Counted from the first letter of the stretch, positions 1 to 11,100 are shown. The stretch is DNA of 64,000 bases from an uncultured Clostridia bacterium (GCA_947623655.1 CANQHG010000003.1:40847-104846); one strand, 5' to 3'. Translations and numbers: made by a program. The notes: generated by a model from the letters alone, not told the origin.

Positions 1-711
1 GCGGCGGATGGCCGCATAGTGCGCCGTCAGCGCGGCATGCGAGCCGCCCGCATTCGTCAGAACGACGGAATACCCCCCGAAAGGGGGAAGCGGCATAACT
101 TCGGGCGCATCCGCCCGCAAAAAGTCGATGAGATCGAGCCCGCCGAAAGCGACGCCGCACTGGTCCAGAAGCCCGCACGGCTTCCCGAAATAGACATTTT
201 CGGCATACTGCCCCGCCCGCGCCTTCTCGAGCGGCGTGAGCCTGCCGCCGAAAGAGAGCGCATTCACGATCTCGGCGATGAGCACGGAGAAAGCGGCGGA
301 CGAGGAGACCCCCGCCCCGCGGAAGATGTTGCTCGACGTATACGCCGTAAATCCTTCAATCTCGCCGAGCCGCGAGAGAAATGCGAGCACGCCCCGCACC
401 AAAGCAGACGATTTTCCCCTCTCCTCCGCGCGGAACGAAAGGTCGTTGAGGCCGATATGAATGGGACGGAACCCGTCGGAGACGATCTGTACATACCCGT
501 CCGCGGGCAATACCGCCGCGAGGATATCGCAGGAGATCGAAGAGACGATCGCCTTGCCGCAGTTGTGGTCGGTGTGGTTCCCCACGATCTCCGCCCGCCC
601 GGGCGAAGAAAACCACAGTGCGGCATTCCGTTCCGCCCGCGGCAGACGGCTTTCAAGTTTCTGTCTGCGGAAAAGATCGTCCTCTCCGCAGGTCTTTGTA
701 TAGCGCCGCAT
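1..711 (-). CDS. galK: galactokinase, N-terminal 237 residues (runs off the left edge)
   Basis: Phosphorylates galactose at C1 with ATP, the first Leloir step in the cytoplasm. The reading frame shows the GHMP/galactokinase signature near residue 34 (SSPGRAEIVGNHTDHN), the glycine/serine ATP-binding loop FRGAGVSSSAAF near residue 120, and YAENVYFGKPCGLLDQ near residue 170. The C-terminal part lies outside the window. I start it at the ATG at 711 because the frame is open from there and a -10 box sits exactly 6 nt upstream; there is no Shine-Dalgarno site, so the mRNA may be leaderless. It is divergent from the deacetylase gene. The family call is firm; the symbol rests on the family only. Confidence 0.85.
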   Translation of the reverse strand, partial: MRRYTKTCGEDDLFRRQKLESRLPRAERNAALWFSSPGRAEIVGNHTDHNCGKAIVSSISCDILAAVLPADGYVQIVSDGFRPIHIGLNDLSFRAEERGKSSALVRGVLAFLSRLGEIEGFTAYTSSNIFRGAGVSSSAAFSVLIAEIVNALSFGGRLTPLEKARAGQYAENVYFGKPCGLLDQCGVAFGGLDLIDFLRADAPEVMPLPPFGGYSVVLTNAGGSHAALTAHYAAIRR

Positions 712-717
712 ACAGGC

Positions 718-746
718 AGTATAGCACAAACGGGAAAGAAAGTAAA
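718..746 (-). promoter_or_regulatory. promoter of galactokinase gene, -10 box 6 nt from ATG
   Basis: On the minus strand TTTACT (741-746), a 17 nt spacer and TATACT (718-723) are followed after only 6 nt by the ATG at 711. Normal start-site choice would put the first transcribed base at or next to the A of ATG, giving a leaderless mRNA. Confidence 0.6.
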
Positions 747-777
747 TAAAATCTCCGAATTTATTCAAACTTGAAGT

Positions 778-1449
778 ATGCAAAGAAGATTTATTCCCGC
801 ACTCATGCTGTTTGTCGCCCTCCTCATGCTCCTCGCGGGGCTGGGGGCAAAGAACTCCGTCCCCGCCATGTCCGTCGCGGCGGAAAAGGAGATCTATCTC
901 ACTTTCGACGACGGTCCCAGCACTTCCGTCACCGAAAAAATTCTTGACGTTCTGCAAGATCAGAATGTCAAAGCCACTTTCTTCATCGTCGGCGACAGAG
1001 TGGCGGGCAGAGAAAAGACCCTGCGCCGCATTGCGCGTGAGGGCCATACGCTTGGCGTCCATTCGCAGACGCACGTCTATTCTCAAATTTACAGTTCGGC
1101 AGAGGCTCTCCTGAAGGACGCCGAAACGTGCGCGGAGACGGTAAGGACGGTCACGGGCGTCTTTCCGCGCGTCTATCGCTTCCCCGGCGGCGGCGATCAC
1201 CCCGCGAGCGCAAAACTACTGCGGCAGCACGGATATCGCATCGTCGGCTGGAACGCGGTGTGCGGGGACGAGGAAATCAGGGGCGCAGACGTTGAAACGC
1301 TCTACGCTTCGGCCGTCAAAACCGCCAAAGGAAAAAACTGCGTCGTCATGCTCATGCACGATTCCGCCACTCACAAGCAGACGGCGCAGGCGCTTCCGCT
1401 CATCATCGAGCACTTCCGCGCCGAGGGATATACTTTTTTGGCATTCTGA
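778..1449 (+). CDS. polysaccharide deacetylase (NodB domain), exported
   Basis: Metal-dependent removal of acetyl groups from a polysaccharide, most likely peptidoglycan or another wall glycan, outside the membrane. Residues 1-25 form a hydrophobic signal or anchor segment. The NodB fold follows: YLTFDDGPS near residue 40 (metal-binding Asp pair), HSQTH near residue 106 (metal-binding His pair), RFPGGG near residue 137 and MLMHDSA near residue 205. The 223 aa length is right for a single NodB domain. Sporulating clostridia use PdaA/PdaB-type enzymes of this build, but I cannot assign a subtype. The Shine-Dalgarno site is weak. The 3' end overlaps the convergent P-ATPase gene by 47 bp. Confidence 0.85.
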   Translation: MQRRFIPALMLFVALLMLLAGLGAKNSVPAMSVAAEKEIYLTFDDGPSTSVTEKILDVLQDQNVKATFFIVGDRVAGREKTLRRIAREGHTLGVHSQTHVYSQIYSSAEALLKDAETCAETVRTVTGVFPRVYRFPGGGDHPASAKLLRQHGYRIVGWNAVCGDEEIRGADVETLYASAVKTAKGKNCVVMLMHDSATHKQTAQALPLIIEHFRAEGYTFLAF

Positions 1450-4015
1450 AGCCTTTCCCCGCCCTCTTCGCCGCACGGAACAGGGCGCCGACGAGGAGCA
1501 CGCCGCAAGAGGAGAGCCCGACCGCAAGCCATTGGAGCGCGTTTAAAGCCGTGAGGCCGAACATCGTTCTCAGCGGCGGGACGAGAACGAGAAGGACGTT
1601 CAGGAGCACTCCCGCGCCCGCAGTAAAGAGCAGGATCTTGTTGGAAAAATGATCTTTCAGCCGCATGGGCAGATCCTCTCCCCGCACGTTGAAAGCGTGG
1701 AGAAGCTCGAGGAGAGACATCGTTAAAAATGCCGCCGTGCTCGCCGCGCCGTTCCCCCAGTGCCGCACGCCGAAGCCAAAGAGAAAGATGACGATCGCCG
1801 CCTGTACGCACCCGAAAAATACCATGCGCAAGATCGAGGGAGCGGAAAAGATCTCCCTGTCCGATACGGGCGGCCGCAACATCGCGCCTTTCGCCCTCTC
1901 CACGCCGAGCGCGAGAACGGGAAGAGAGTCGGTGATGAGATTGATCCAAAGGAGCTGCGTCGATGTGAGAAAGTCGTACTTCCAGAAAAAGAGAGAGACG
2001 AACAGCACGCAGAGCACTTCGGCAAGATTTGTGGAGAGAAAGAAAGAGATCGTCTTCTTGACGTTGAAAAAGACGTTCCGTCCCTCCTCCACGGCCTTGA
2101 CCATGGTGGAAAAATCGTCGTCGGCGATCACCATGTCGGCGGCGTTTTTGGTGACATCCGTACCCGAGCCCATCGCAACGCCGATATCTGCGGCCTTCAG
2201 GGCGGGCGCGTCGTTTACGCCGTCCCCCGTCATCGCGACCGTCTCTCCCTTTTCCTGCAACGCACGCACGATCTGCTGTTTATGACGGGGGGAAACGCGC
2301 GCATACACCGAAAACGCTTCCGCCCTCTCCCCGTAGGCGGCGCCGAGCGCGTCCATCTCTTCGCCCGTGATGACTTCCGCCCTGCTCGCAGCGATCCCGA
2401 GACGGGAAGCGATCGAAAAGGCGGTCTCGGGGGAGTCGCCCGTGATCATCACCGTCTTGACGCCCGCGCGGCGGCACGCGGCAACGGCTTCCGCGGCATT
2501 TTCCTTGGGGGGATCGAGCATGGCGGCGAGCCCGAGAAAGGTGAGATCTCTTTCCTCCCTCTCCCCCTCGGCAAAGGCGAGAACGCGCATAGAAGAGAGG
2601 GAAAACATCTTCTCCCGCGCCGAAATGAGCCCGACGTCGCGTGCGGTGAGCGGACGGACGCCCGCCTCCGTCCGCAAATATGTACACTTTTTTAAGAGAA
2701 CGTCTACGCCGCCCTTGGCATAGAGACGGAGTGCGCCGTCCTCTCTGACGAGCACGCTCATCATCTTCCGCTCGGACGAAAACGGCGTCCCGCCGACGAC
2801 CTCGCAGGGCGCGGAAACGTTGCGGCGGTCGGCATATTCCACGAGCGCGATCTCGGTCGGATCGCCAACGTAGCTTCCCGCACTGCCCTTGACGGTATGA
2901 CAGATACGCATACATTTTATCAGTCTCTTCTGCCCCGCGGAGCCCGTATAAGGCTCGGCGGGAGAAGAAAAATCGGTCGCGATCTCTTCCACCGTCATCT
3001 TGTTTTTGGTCAGCGTGCCCGTCTTGTCGGAGCAGATGACCGAGCATCCGCCCAGCGTTTCCACGGCGGCAAGCTTCCGCACGACCGCCCTCTGCCCCGC
3101 CATGCGTTTTACCCCCATTGCGAGGATCACGGTGACGACCGCGCCCATCCCCTCGGGAATGGCGGCAACGGCAATGGCGACGGCGTTCATCACGTTTTGC
3201 AAAAAGCTCACCCGCCCCGCTACGGCGCCCCCGAGAAAGAGCACCGCCGCCACGCAGAAAACAGAAACGGTGATGATCTTGCCGAGTTTTGCGATAAGTT
3301 TGTCGAGCGGGGTCGCGGCGGGCTTGTTTTCCGCAAGCAGATCGGCGATCTTCCCCATCTCCGTCTGCATACCCGTCCCCACAACGAGACAGCGGGCGTT
3401 CCCCCGCACGCAGAAAGTGCCCATATGCGCCGTATTGCTGCGCGCGGAGAGGGCGGAAGAGGAGACGGTGCAGTCGTATTTCTTCACGGGAACGCTCTCG
3501 CCCGTCAGCGCAGATTCATCGACGCGGAATCCGTCTGCCCGCACGATACGGCAATCCGCGGGAATGCGGTCGCCCTCCGCAAGTTCGATCACGTCGCCGA
3601 CGACGAGCTCGGCGGCGTCCGTCTCGATGAGTTTTCCGTCCCTGACGACCTTGCAAACGCTCTTTGTGAGCGCCTTTAAGTGCTCGATCGCCCTGTCCGC
3701 CCTGTACTGCTGCAAAAAGCCGACGAGGGCGTTCAGAAAGATAATAAAGAGCAAGATCGCAGTGTCGGCGACCTCGCCCGCGTCCCCCGTGACGAACGCC
3801 AGCGCGCCCGAAAGACAGGCGGCGGCGATGAGAATGAGGGTCATGAGATCTTTGAACTGTGCAAAAAAGAGGGCGAGTTTGCTCTTTTTTTTGCCCTCTT
3901 TTAAGATGTTTTTTCCGTTTCCGAGCCGACGAGCGGCTTCCGCTGCCGAAAGTCCCCCCTCGCTGCTTTTTACGCTTTCAAAGACCTCCTTCAAAGGCCT
4001 TGCATACTGTTCCAT
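1403..4015 (-). CDS. calcium-type P-type ATPase (PMCA/SERCA-like)
   Basis: ATP-driven cation export across the membrane, by residue pattern Ca2+. The 870 aa protein has TGES (actuator), SDKTGTLT (phosphorylated Asp) and MTGDGVND (hinge). Calcium-site residues known from SERCA can be matched: Glu in PEGM (M4), Asn and Glu in STNLAEV (M5), and Asn, Thr and Asp in NLITD (M6). I start it at the ATG at 4015, which fits family N-termini (MEQYA...). An in-frame GTG at 4072 overlaps the upstream stop codon as GTGA and would add 19 residues. A 6 bp inverted repeat, CATACG-5 nt-CGTATG, covers the ATG. It lies downstream of the metallophosphoesterase and is probably co-transcribed with it. Confidence 0.9.
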   Translation of the reverse strand: MEQYARPLKEVFESVKSSEGGLSAAEAARRLGNGKNILKEGKKKSKLALFFAQFKDLMTLILIAAACLSGALAFVTGDAGEVADTAILLFIIFLNALVGFLQQYRADRAIEHLKALTKSVCKVVRDGKLIETDAAELVVGDVIELAEGDRIPADCRIVRADGFRVDESALTGESVPVKKYDCTVSSSALSARSNTAHMGTFCVRGNARCLVVGTGMQTEMGKIADLLAENKPAATPLDKLIAKLGKIITVSVFCVAAVLFLGGAVAGRVSFLQNVMNAVAIAVAAIPEGMGAVVTVILAMGVKRMAGQRAVVRKLAAVETLGGCSVICSDKTGTLTKNKMTVEEIATDFSSPAEPYTGSAGQKRLIKCMRICHTVKGSAGSYVGDPTEIALVEYADRRNVSAPCEVVGGTPFSSERKMMSVLVREDGALRLYAKGGVDVLLKKCTYLRTEAGVRPLTARDVGLISAREKMFSLSSMRVLAFAEGEREERDLTFLGLAAMLDPPKENAAEAVAACRRAGVKTVMITGDSPETAFSIASRLGIAASRAEVITGEEMDALGAAYGERAEAFSVYARVSPRHKQQIVRALQEKGETVAMTGDGVNDAPALKAADIGVAMGSGTDVTKNAADMVIADDDFSTMVKAVEEGRNVFFNVKKTISFFLSTNLAEVLCVLFVSLFFWKYDFLTSTQLLWINLITDSLPVLALGVERAKGAMLRPPVSDREIFSAPSILRMVFFGCVQAAIVIFLFGFGVRHWGNGAASTAAFLTMSLLELLHAFNVRGEDLPMRLKDHFSNKILLFTAGAGVLLNVLLVLVPPLRTMFGLTALNALQWLAVGLSSCGVLLVGALFRAAKRAGKGFRMPKKYIPRRGSAR

Positions 4016-4030
4016 ACGCTTAACGTATGA
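4003..4030. promoter_or_regulatory. inverted repeat over the P-ATPase start codon
   Basis: CATACG, 5 nt, CGTATG at about 4013-4029 includes the ATG of the Ca2+ ATPase. It could be a translational hairpin or an operator. No regulator is recognised. Confidence 0.3.
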
Positions 4031-4068
4031 TTTTTTCACAGAGAATATGACAGAGCGCGTCCCGACGG

Positions 4069-4764
4069 TCACACAATGCGGGTGAGCGCGAAATGCGTCT
4101 TATCGCAAGACGTGAGAAAGTACTCAACGCCGTCTTTTTCCGTCTTTAACGGGAAATAGACGCTCCCGTGCAGGTGCCCGAATACAACTTTGTCCACGCG
4201 GTTTTCCCTGAAAAGGTCTGTAAACAAGGTATCTTCCTGTTTGAGTCCCATCGGCGGGAAATGGATCAGCGCGATCAGAATGTCGCCCTCATTGCGCACT
4301 TTTTCCGCCTCGCGAAAGGCGAGACGGAAGCGCTCCGCTTCGCGCAAGTAGAGCTTCATGTCCTGTTCCGTGAAGTCGGTGCTCCCCGGGCAGCTCCAGC
4401 CGCGCGAACCCGCAATGACGACGTTTTCGATCTTCACACAGTCGTTCTGAAGAAAGGAAAAGGACGCGTCGGGACGCTGGGCGCGGATCTTGGAAATGCC
4501 GTTCCACCAATAATCGTGATTGCCGCGGATCAATACTTTCTGCCCCGGAAGATCGGCGAGAGATTGCACGTCGAACATGCCCTCGCGCAACTTCATGCCC
4601 CACGACGTATCGCCGCCGATCAGAACGACGTCACCGTCGCCGACTTTTTCGCGCCAATCGGCCTTTATTTTTTCAAAATGTCCTTCCCAACCGGGGCCGA
4701 ACACGTCCATCGGCTTGTTCGACACGCCCGAGAGGTGCAGATCGCTGATCGCCCAGACTTTCAT
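4069..4764 (-). CDS. metallophosphoesterase, calcineurin-like
   Basis: Cytoplasmic binuclear metal phosphoesterase of unknown substrate, 231 aa. Metal-site motifs are in family order: ISDLHLSG (residues 5-12), GGDTSWG in place of GD.. near residue 55, RGNHDYWW near residue 80, and GHLHG near residue 190. The ATG at 4764 begins directly with MKVWAISDLHL as expected for the family. It is preceded by a strong promoter only 6 nt upstream and no Shine-Dalgarno site, so it is probably leaderless. The stop codon overlaps a possible GTG start of the P-ATPase by 4 nt, suggesting coupled translation. Confidence 0.85.
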   Translation of the reverse strand: MKVWAISDLHLSGVSNKPMDVFGPGWEGHFEKIKADWREKVGDGDVVLIGGDTSWGMKLREGMFDVQSLADLPGQKVLIRGNHDYWWNGISKIRAQRPDASFSFLQNDCVKIENVVIAGSRGWSCPGSTDFTEQDMKLYLREAERFRLAFREAEKVRNEGDILIALIHFPPMGLKQEDTLFTDLFRENRVDKVVFGHLHGSVYFPLKTEKDGVEYFLTSCDKTHFALTRIV

Positions 4765-4770
4765 GGAGAA

Positions 4771-4799
4771 ATTATACCACGGCGAGCGCGAAATGGCAA
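4771..4799 (-). promoter_or_regulatory. promoter of metallophosphoesterase gene, leaderless geometry
   Basis: TTGCCA (4794-4799), 17 nt, TATAAT (4771-4776), 6 nt, ATG (4764). This is close to the sigma-A consensus and is the clearest of the four leaderless-type promoters in the window. Confidence 0.75.
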
Positions 4800-5098
4800 G
4801 CGGTTTCCGCATTTGGGACAAAGCGGACAATACGCCGCGCCGATCCGCGTGCGGGGCGGCACGGGCTTGCGATTGACGAAAGGGAGGTGAAAGCCTTCCC
4901 CCCTCGAGGGGAAGCCTTATGCTCACAACGTTCGCGCCGGCTGTCTCGGGCAGGTCGATTGTCCTCGGTCACCGTTCGCGCGGGATAATGCGCTCACTCA
5001 TCGCAAAACGCAGCGCACAGCACACTGTGCTGATGCGCAGAATTGCGTTTTTCGACCCTCAAGGGGCAGCCAAGACGCCCCATCCTCGGGAGGAGCCA
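4800..5098. repeat. intergenic region with interspersed short repeats
   Basis: No gene is seen. 4886-4935 matches 50268-50312 (GAAAGCCTTCCCCCCTC... then TTATGCTCACAACGTT). 4991-5052 matches the reverse complement of 45180-45240 and is itself rich in palindromes around CAGCACACTGTGCTG. A CCTCGGGAGGAGCC hairpin near 5084-5097 recurs in other gaps. Confidence 0.6.
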
Positions 5099-5129
5099 AA
5101 AAAAAGGAAGGGAAACCCTTCCTTTTTTT
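5099..5129. terminator. bidirectional intrinsic terminator after the giant lipoprotein gene
   Basis: AAGGAAGGG, AAA, CCCTTCCTT with A and T runs on both flanks. It lies 22 nt past the minus-strand stop at 5151. Confidence 0.8.
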
Positions 5130-5150
5130 GTTTCATTTTGCAGACGAACG

Positions 5151-8100
5151 TCACGCTTCAACGGGGGAAAGCCTACTTTGCGACCATTCATATCCTAAAG
5201 TGATCCCGCCGTAGCCGTCGTCTACAATATAGTATTCATCGGCGCCCACGCGGAAGTAAATTCCATAGAAATCGTCATAGCCGATGAAATCTACCGTCTG
5301 CTCCTCGCCCTGCAACGTCATCTTCACCCCGTTTGCGAGGATCTCGATCTGTATGTCTTTATACACGCCCTCCACGTACATATTACCTGTATAGATACCG
5401 CGCATCTCCTCGGGGATCTCTTGGGCCAAATCGGTGAGCACGATGGTGTTGGCCTGCGATTCGTTGTTGAAGCGGGCATTGCAGATAAAGGCGAGGCCAT
5501 GATACGTCCACCCGGCGTCTACGGAAGCGCTCTGTTTTGCCTGCTCGACGAGCGTCCTTGCAATCGTGAAGAGGAAGCTGTATGCGCAATCGGGGAAGCA
5601 AGGCGTCCGCGTCCAGTCGAGTTCGATCGGAACTTCATGCCGACCGCCTTCCGCGTCGAGATAGATGAGTTGCGTGTCATAATTGATCATGGAGGGCTCT
5701 ACGTCGTAGAAGTATGCGCCTACAATGTAGTACTCTTCGTCGAAGAGGCCCATGTCCTCAAGGCAGATCTGTCCGTCGGCATTCTTGGGATTTTCAAGCC
5801 CGCAATACGTGCAACGGCCCTCTATATAGTTGTGGCCGTGAGGACTGCACTCCCCTTGATACACCTCCTCGCCGCAGTTACCGCATGTGTAATGGTAATA
5901 GGCGTATTGTGTACAGGTCGCTTCGAAGTAATCCATGGTTTGATCTTTGGCATAATGGACGGTAACAGTATGATCAAAGTTCCAACTGTCTTTGGGGTCG
6001 TAGCGATACTCCCATGTCCCCTCACAGCTTCCCTCCGGGAACGTGCACCGGCTTTCGTAATACCCGCTGTACTCATCTGCTCCGTCGGTCTTTGTGGTAT
6101 CTAAATAGTAAATCTGGCGGCCGTACCGATCGTAATGGATCTCATAAACATTCGTATAGTTGGGTAGATGTTTGCAGGGATAATAACAGTACGTCTCTTG
6201 TCTATAACCCGTGTACCCGTCATCTTCCAGCTTGAATTCTTTGGGGCTGCGCGTTTCTCTCATCAGTTGATGATCTTCCCAAGAGGATGTGTGCCGATAG
6301 CCTTCGGGCGCGCCGATCGGCGTCTCGCCCTCATAGAACTTCAGAATAGAATACTCTGTGACGTTGCAACCGTCCTGCACCGTCCAGTATTCCAATGTTT
6401 TCACAACATCACAGTCCGTTTCGGCGCATTGATACGTCAACACCGTATGGCCTTCTTCTGTCTGGCTCGAACTGTAGTCTGAGAAGTAACATTCGCCGTT
6501 TTCCTCGAGGAACGGACTTTGTTCTGCTTCTCCGCAGAGACATTTTGAGAAAATCATTGTGCCGATCATTTTGCCCGAAGATGTTTTGAGCACTTCCTCG
6601 GTTTTAACGATTATGTGGTCGTATTTTGTATAAGAGTCACGAACTTCTCCGCAGCATTCGCAGATTCCTTTCACTTCCACGCCGTCCGTGCACTTATTGC
6701 CGAGCAAATTATAAGTGTATTTGGCGTGTCCATGCATCGTACCGGTGCCGGTAAAATAGCGCTCGCCGTCCTTTTCGTACTTACTGTAGCAATCGTATTC
6801 GCAGCTGCCCTGATGGAATTCGTACTCCCAATAGCTATAGGAGAGCACCTTTCCCGTATCTTCCTCATACCGTTCCTCTTCTCTGTAAAACTCACGTCCG
6901 AACTGATCGCAACGGGAATCCCATATTTCTATCACAGCAGGAAGACCGTGCGAGCAGGTATACACGGTTTTTATCTTTTGATAAGAACCCGTGAAGTTGT
7001 CCGTTTCGAGCGTATATTCTTTATAGAACATATCCTCGCTCGGTTGCTCGTACGTGTGATGCACTTCGGTACGGGAGAATGTTTTGGACCATTCGCCGAC
7101 CGTGAGCGTATCCTGATATACGGTATAGCAAGGGTCTGATTCGTCGGCCGTCGTCGTTATCTTTGCCATAGCGGTGCAATCTTCATAATTGCAGGTCAGA
7201 GTCATACCGTCTTTCTCATACTCTCTGTCGCAATATCTCCACTCTTCGCCGTGACGATGATGAAGGTTGTCGAACTCCGACACCTGTCCGCAAGGGCAAG
7301 CACTATAGCTAACCATGAATTCTCCGTCCGCAGTCGTAAACGTCTCTTCCTTCCCCTGCGAAACATGCTCGAAGAATATCTGTCCCTCGTAATGGGGATC
7401 TTCCTGCCCGCAGTAAATGCAGCGGCGGACTTCGCGGACGCCGTCCTCACAGGTACCGTCGGGCTTTAATAATTCATAGCTATGCAGATATTCGTGGTAT
7501 TGTCCCTCTTCATAGATCTCGGGCTCATTGTAGGGCGAGCCATACCAACGATACACTGTGCGGGTACAATCTTGCCCATACTCATACTGCGTGCATTCGT
7601 ATTGCAAATAGTTGCCGTCCGCCGTCTTGACCTCAGAGAGACGTTTTGTTATTCTGCCGAGCTCATCACAGCGAACTTCGTTCGTGTATGTGACGTCTTG
7701 GCTGTGTCCGCATTCGTAATGTTCGACGTAACTTTCGCAATAACCCTTTTCGCCGTACTCGCCGCCGTGTTCGTTTACGAGATCCTGCCGCTCGACCTGA
7801 TGGTGCACAGCTGTCACAATATGATTTTCGGAGAACGTTGCAATGTTCTTGTCGTCCAGATAGAACGTGAAGACACGATCCGCATAGTCGTAGCATTCAT
7901 CGCTCGACGAGGTGACGTCAACGGTGCACTTGATGATCTGCTCGTTGTACTCTAAGAGATAAACGAACATTGTAGGGGTGGAATTGTCGTAATCAAAGAT
8001 GAAGCTGCTTCCATATCCGTTTTTCGTCTGGAAATACAGGTTGAAGTTGTTATTTGCGCCGCATGCGCAACCCGATTGATAGACGATCGTTCCTTTCCCG

Positions 8101-11100
8101 AGCGGAATGTTGACGATGTTTGCGGAAGAGTGATACCCGCTTGAATTCACCTTTCTCTCATTGCCGCACACTTTACAGGTGTGGGTGAACTCTACGCCGT
8201 CATAGCACGTAGATCCGAGAAGTTTGGCTGTGAAAGTTTCGGTATGCTGCGTACCGCTGCTCTTATAGGAGTTTTGAGCGTCAGTCTCGGAATAGTAGGT
8301 GGTACGCTCATAGTGGCAAGTATCCCAAACGGTCTCCGTGCGCCTGTACGACACGGTGACGCCCTCTGCGGAACGCTTTTCGAGGCAGCTGTAGGTCTCT
8401 CTGCCGTACTTGTCGTAGCGGGCCTCGTAGGTCTCCGTGTAGGAGAAGCCGTGGCCGCAACTGTATGTAACGGTCGTGATCTCCTTGGTGACGACGCTGC
8501 CGTCTTCCTGCGTTTCGTAGCTGAGCGTTGTTTTTTCCGTGAACTCGTGTTCGGCGGCAAGGAGGGCGGAGAAAGTTGTTTCCCCTACTTTGAGTTTGCC
8601 GACATATACCTTTGCGGTGAGCTCCGCCCTGGTATAGCATCCATCTTTGCTCATGGGACCGCTTATCTCTATCGACCACTGGTTCTCGTTATAATCGAGC
8701 ATGAACACTGTTCTGTAGATTTCGTCATTGTCTTGATACCAGTTCGTATGGAAGTACTCTCTATCGTTGTAGAGATCGTCCGTAAGCAGATATGCCTCGC
8801 AATTGAAGCCATACTGTACTTCCTGTCCGCACGCGCAACGCTGGTTCACAATAACAACGGTACCGAAGTCGGTCTCGATCCGATGCTCCTCTTCGAAGAA
8901 TCTGTGGTCGGTGGGCTGCTCTTTCTCCTGATAGACGATCTCATTGCACACCGTGCAACGCTCCTGACGGATCACGCCCTCGAGGCACGTCGTCGCGCCC
9001 TCCGCAAGCGTGTATTCCGATCTGGTCCGATGCCATTTATAGTACCGCGACTCGTGGCGCTTGCCGCACTTGGAACAGTATTCCACAGTGATGTAGTATT
9101 CTTCGCAATCGACCTGATCCTCTGTCTGCGACTCCTCGGGACGGACAACGAAGTTGTGATCGTAATCGCTCACAAAGCTGTTTTTCACGCCGTTGTAACC
9201 GATTCTGAAGTCGTAGAAGAACGATCCGCCGCCGCCCTCTTGCTCGTCTTCGGTCGTGATAACGCCGTCTGCTACGGTGTATAAGAACCGGGTCATTGTG
9301 CCGAAGACCATGCCTGTGTATCTGTACACTTTTACGCCGTTTCCGCAGCCCGACGTGACGGTGAGGTTCATTGCCGACAAGTCGTCTATAACGATAACAT
9401 TCTTATAACCGTTGTTTTTGCCGATCGCGCCCTGCGGCGAGGTTGCGTTTTCATAACTCCGATAGTAGGCGTCGGTGATCGTCGCCTTGATCTTGCCGTT
9501 TACAAGTTCGAATACGATGGTCTCCGTGGTGCGCGTATCGCCCTCCATCCTATCGTACATCGCCATTTCGTAGCGGCCGCTGTTTGCCTCGATCCTGCGG
9601 GCGAGCGCGTTCATGAATTTCCCGTCGTACTGTTCGGCGGGCATCTGAACTTCGCCGCCGGGCGTTACTTCGAGCTTGCCCTTTGCGGTAACATTCGCTT
9701 CGAAGACGTTTTCGAGGGCGATGTCGTTGAGCGCGAGCGTGATAGTTTTCAGCTTGCCGCCCTCGGCGCGCAGACTGACGCCGAGACCGTCGCCCGTGAA
9801 CAAGCCCTTGACGATCTCATAGATCGCCTCAGCCGTAAGATTTGAACCGGTCGCCTCTTGGAGGATCCCGTAAGGCGTCAACTCCTTGCAGATCTGCACG
9901 TAGTTGTCGACCCCCGTTTCAAAGTCCTCTTTGCTGATGCCCATGATCTCGACAAGAGTCGCTTTCGCAAATTGAGGATCATTATAATATGTATTGATGT
10001 CGAAAGCGGGCGTCTCGTCGGGTGAGGCTGCCGTCTCGTCCATCGGCTGCATGGCGCCGCTGTTGCCGTTGTTCTGTACTTCGCCTGCCCCTTGTGCTTT
10101 CCCGATGAGTTCAACAACGTGGTTGATCAGCTTGAAGAGCTCTTCTTTTTCTATATGGTAAGGCTTGACGCGCTCGAGGAGGTCGTCGACGGCTTCCTTG
10201 GCGGACTTGACGCTTGCCATATCCTTAATGTAAGAGACGAACGCATCGAGTTTTTCTTCTCCGAATATGCCGTTGAAGATCTCTTCTGCGGTCTCGTTCA
10301 TGAACTTCTCGTTGAGGGAGAGGATCGCGTCGTTGTTGAGGGTGAGCGTATAGCCCGTCTCGTCGTCTTTCCGCGTGAAGACTTTGCCGAAGAACGTGTT
10401 GGCGGCGGTAGACAGGTCGGCGTAGTTCATGTTGCCGAGAGTGGAGAAATATTCATGCAGTTCGCTGTCGCCCAGCACGAGCAGGATCATGGAGAGCTCC
10501 CGAGGCATCTGCGAGCTCTCACGCATGTATCTCTCTTCGCCGTTCTCGGTGTATCTGACGATCAGAACATCGCCGTCGAAGAGAACTTCGAGCTCTTCGT
10601 AGGCCGTGAGCGAGCTGCCCGAAAGCATGCTGAATTCGTCGATCGTGGCGCGGAAAAGAATTTTACCGTCTTTGATGGCGAACGTGGCAACGCCTTGCTC
10701 AATGGCGAGGGTATTGACGTCCGAACCGTGCGCGACGCTGAAGCTGAAGCCCGAGAGGGAGAACGTGTAGCTGTCCGCTTTCAGGCTCTTGATGAGCTCG
10801 AGATACTCGGAAACACGGCCGGGATCGAGGGCGCCGCAGTTATCGCAACGGCCCGTGAATTCGTTGAAAGTATGGTCGGCCAGCTTCTTTTCTTCCCGCT
10901 GCTTCTGTCCGCAGGTCTGGCAGGTGCTCTCGGTGTAGCCGGCCTCGGTGCAGGTGGAGGGTTTCTCTTCCGTCACCTGGAAATTGTGCGAACAACCCTC
11001 GCCGCACCACTCGCAGTAGCCTTGTTCGGTATAGCTGTGTGCGATCGGAGGAAGTCCGTCTTCGCCGCAGACAGTACATTTCTGGCCTTGGGTGCAGGTG

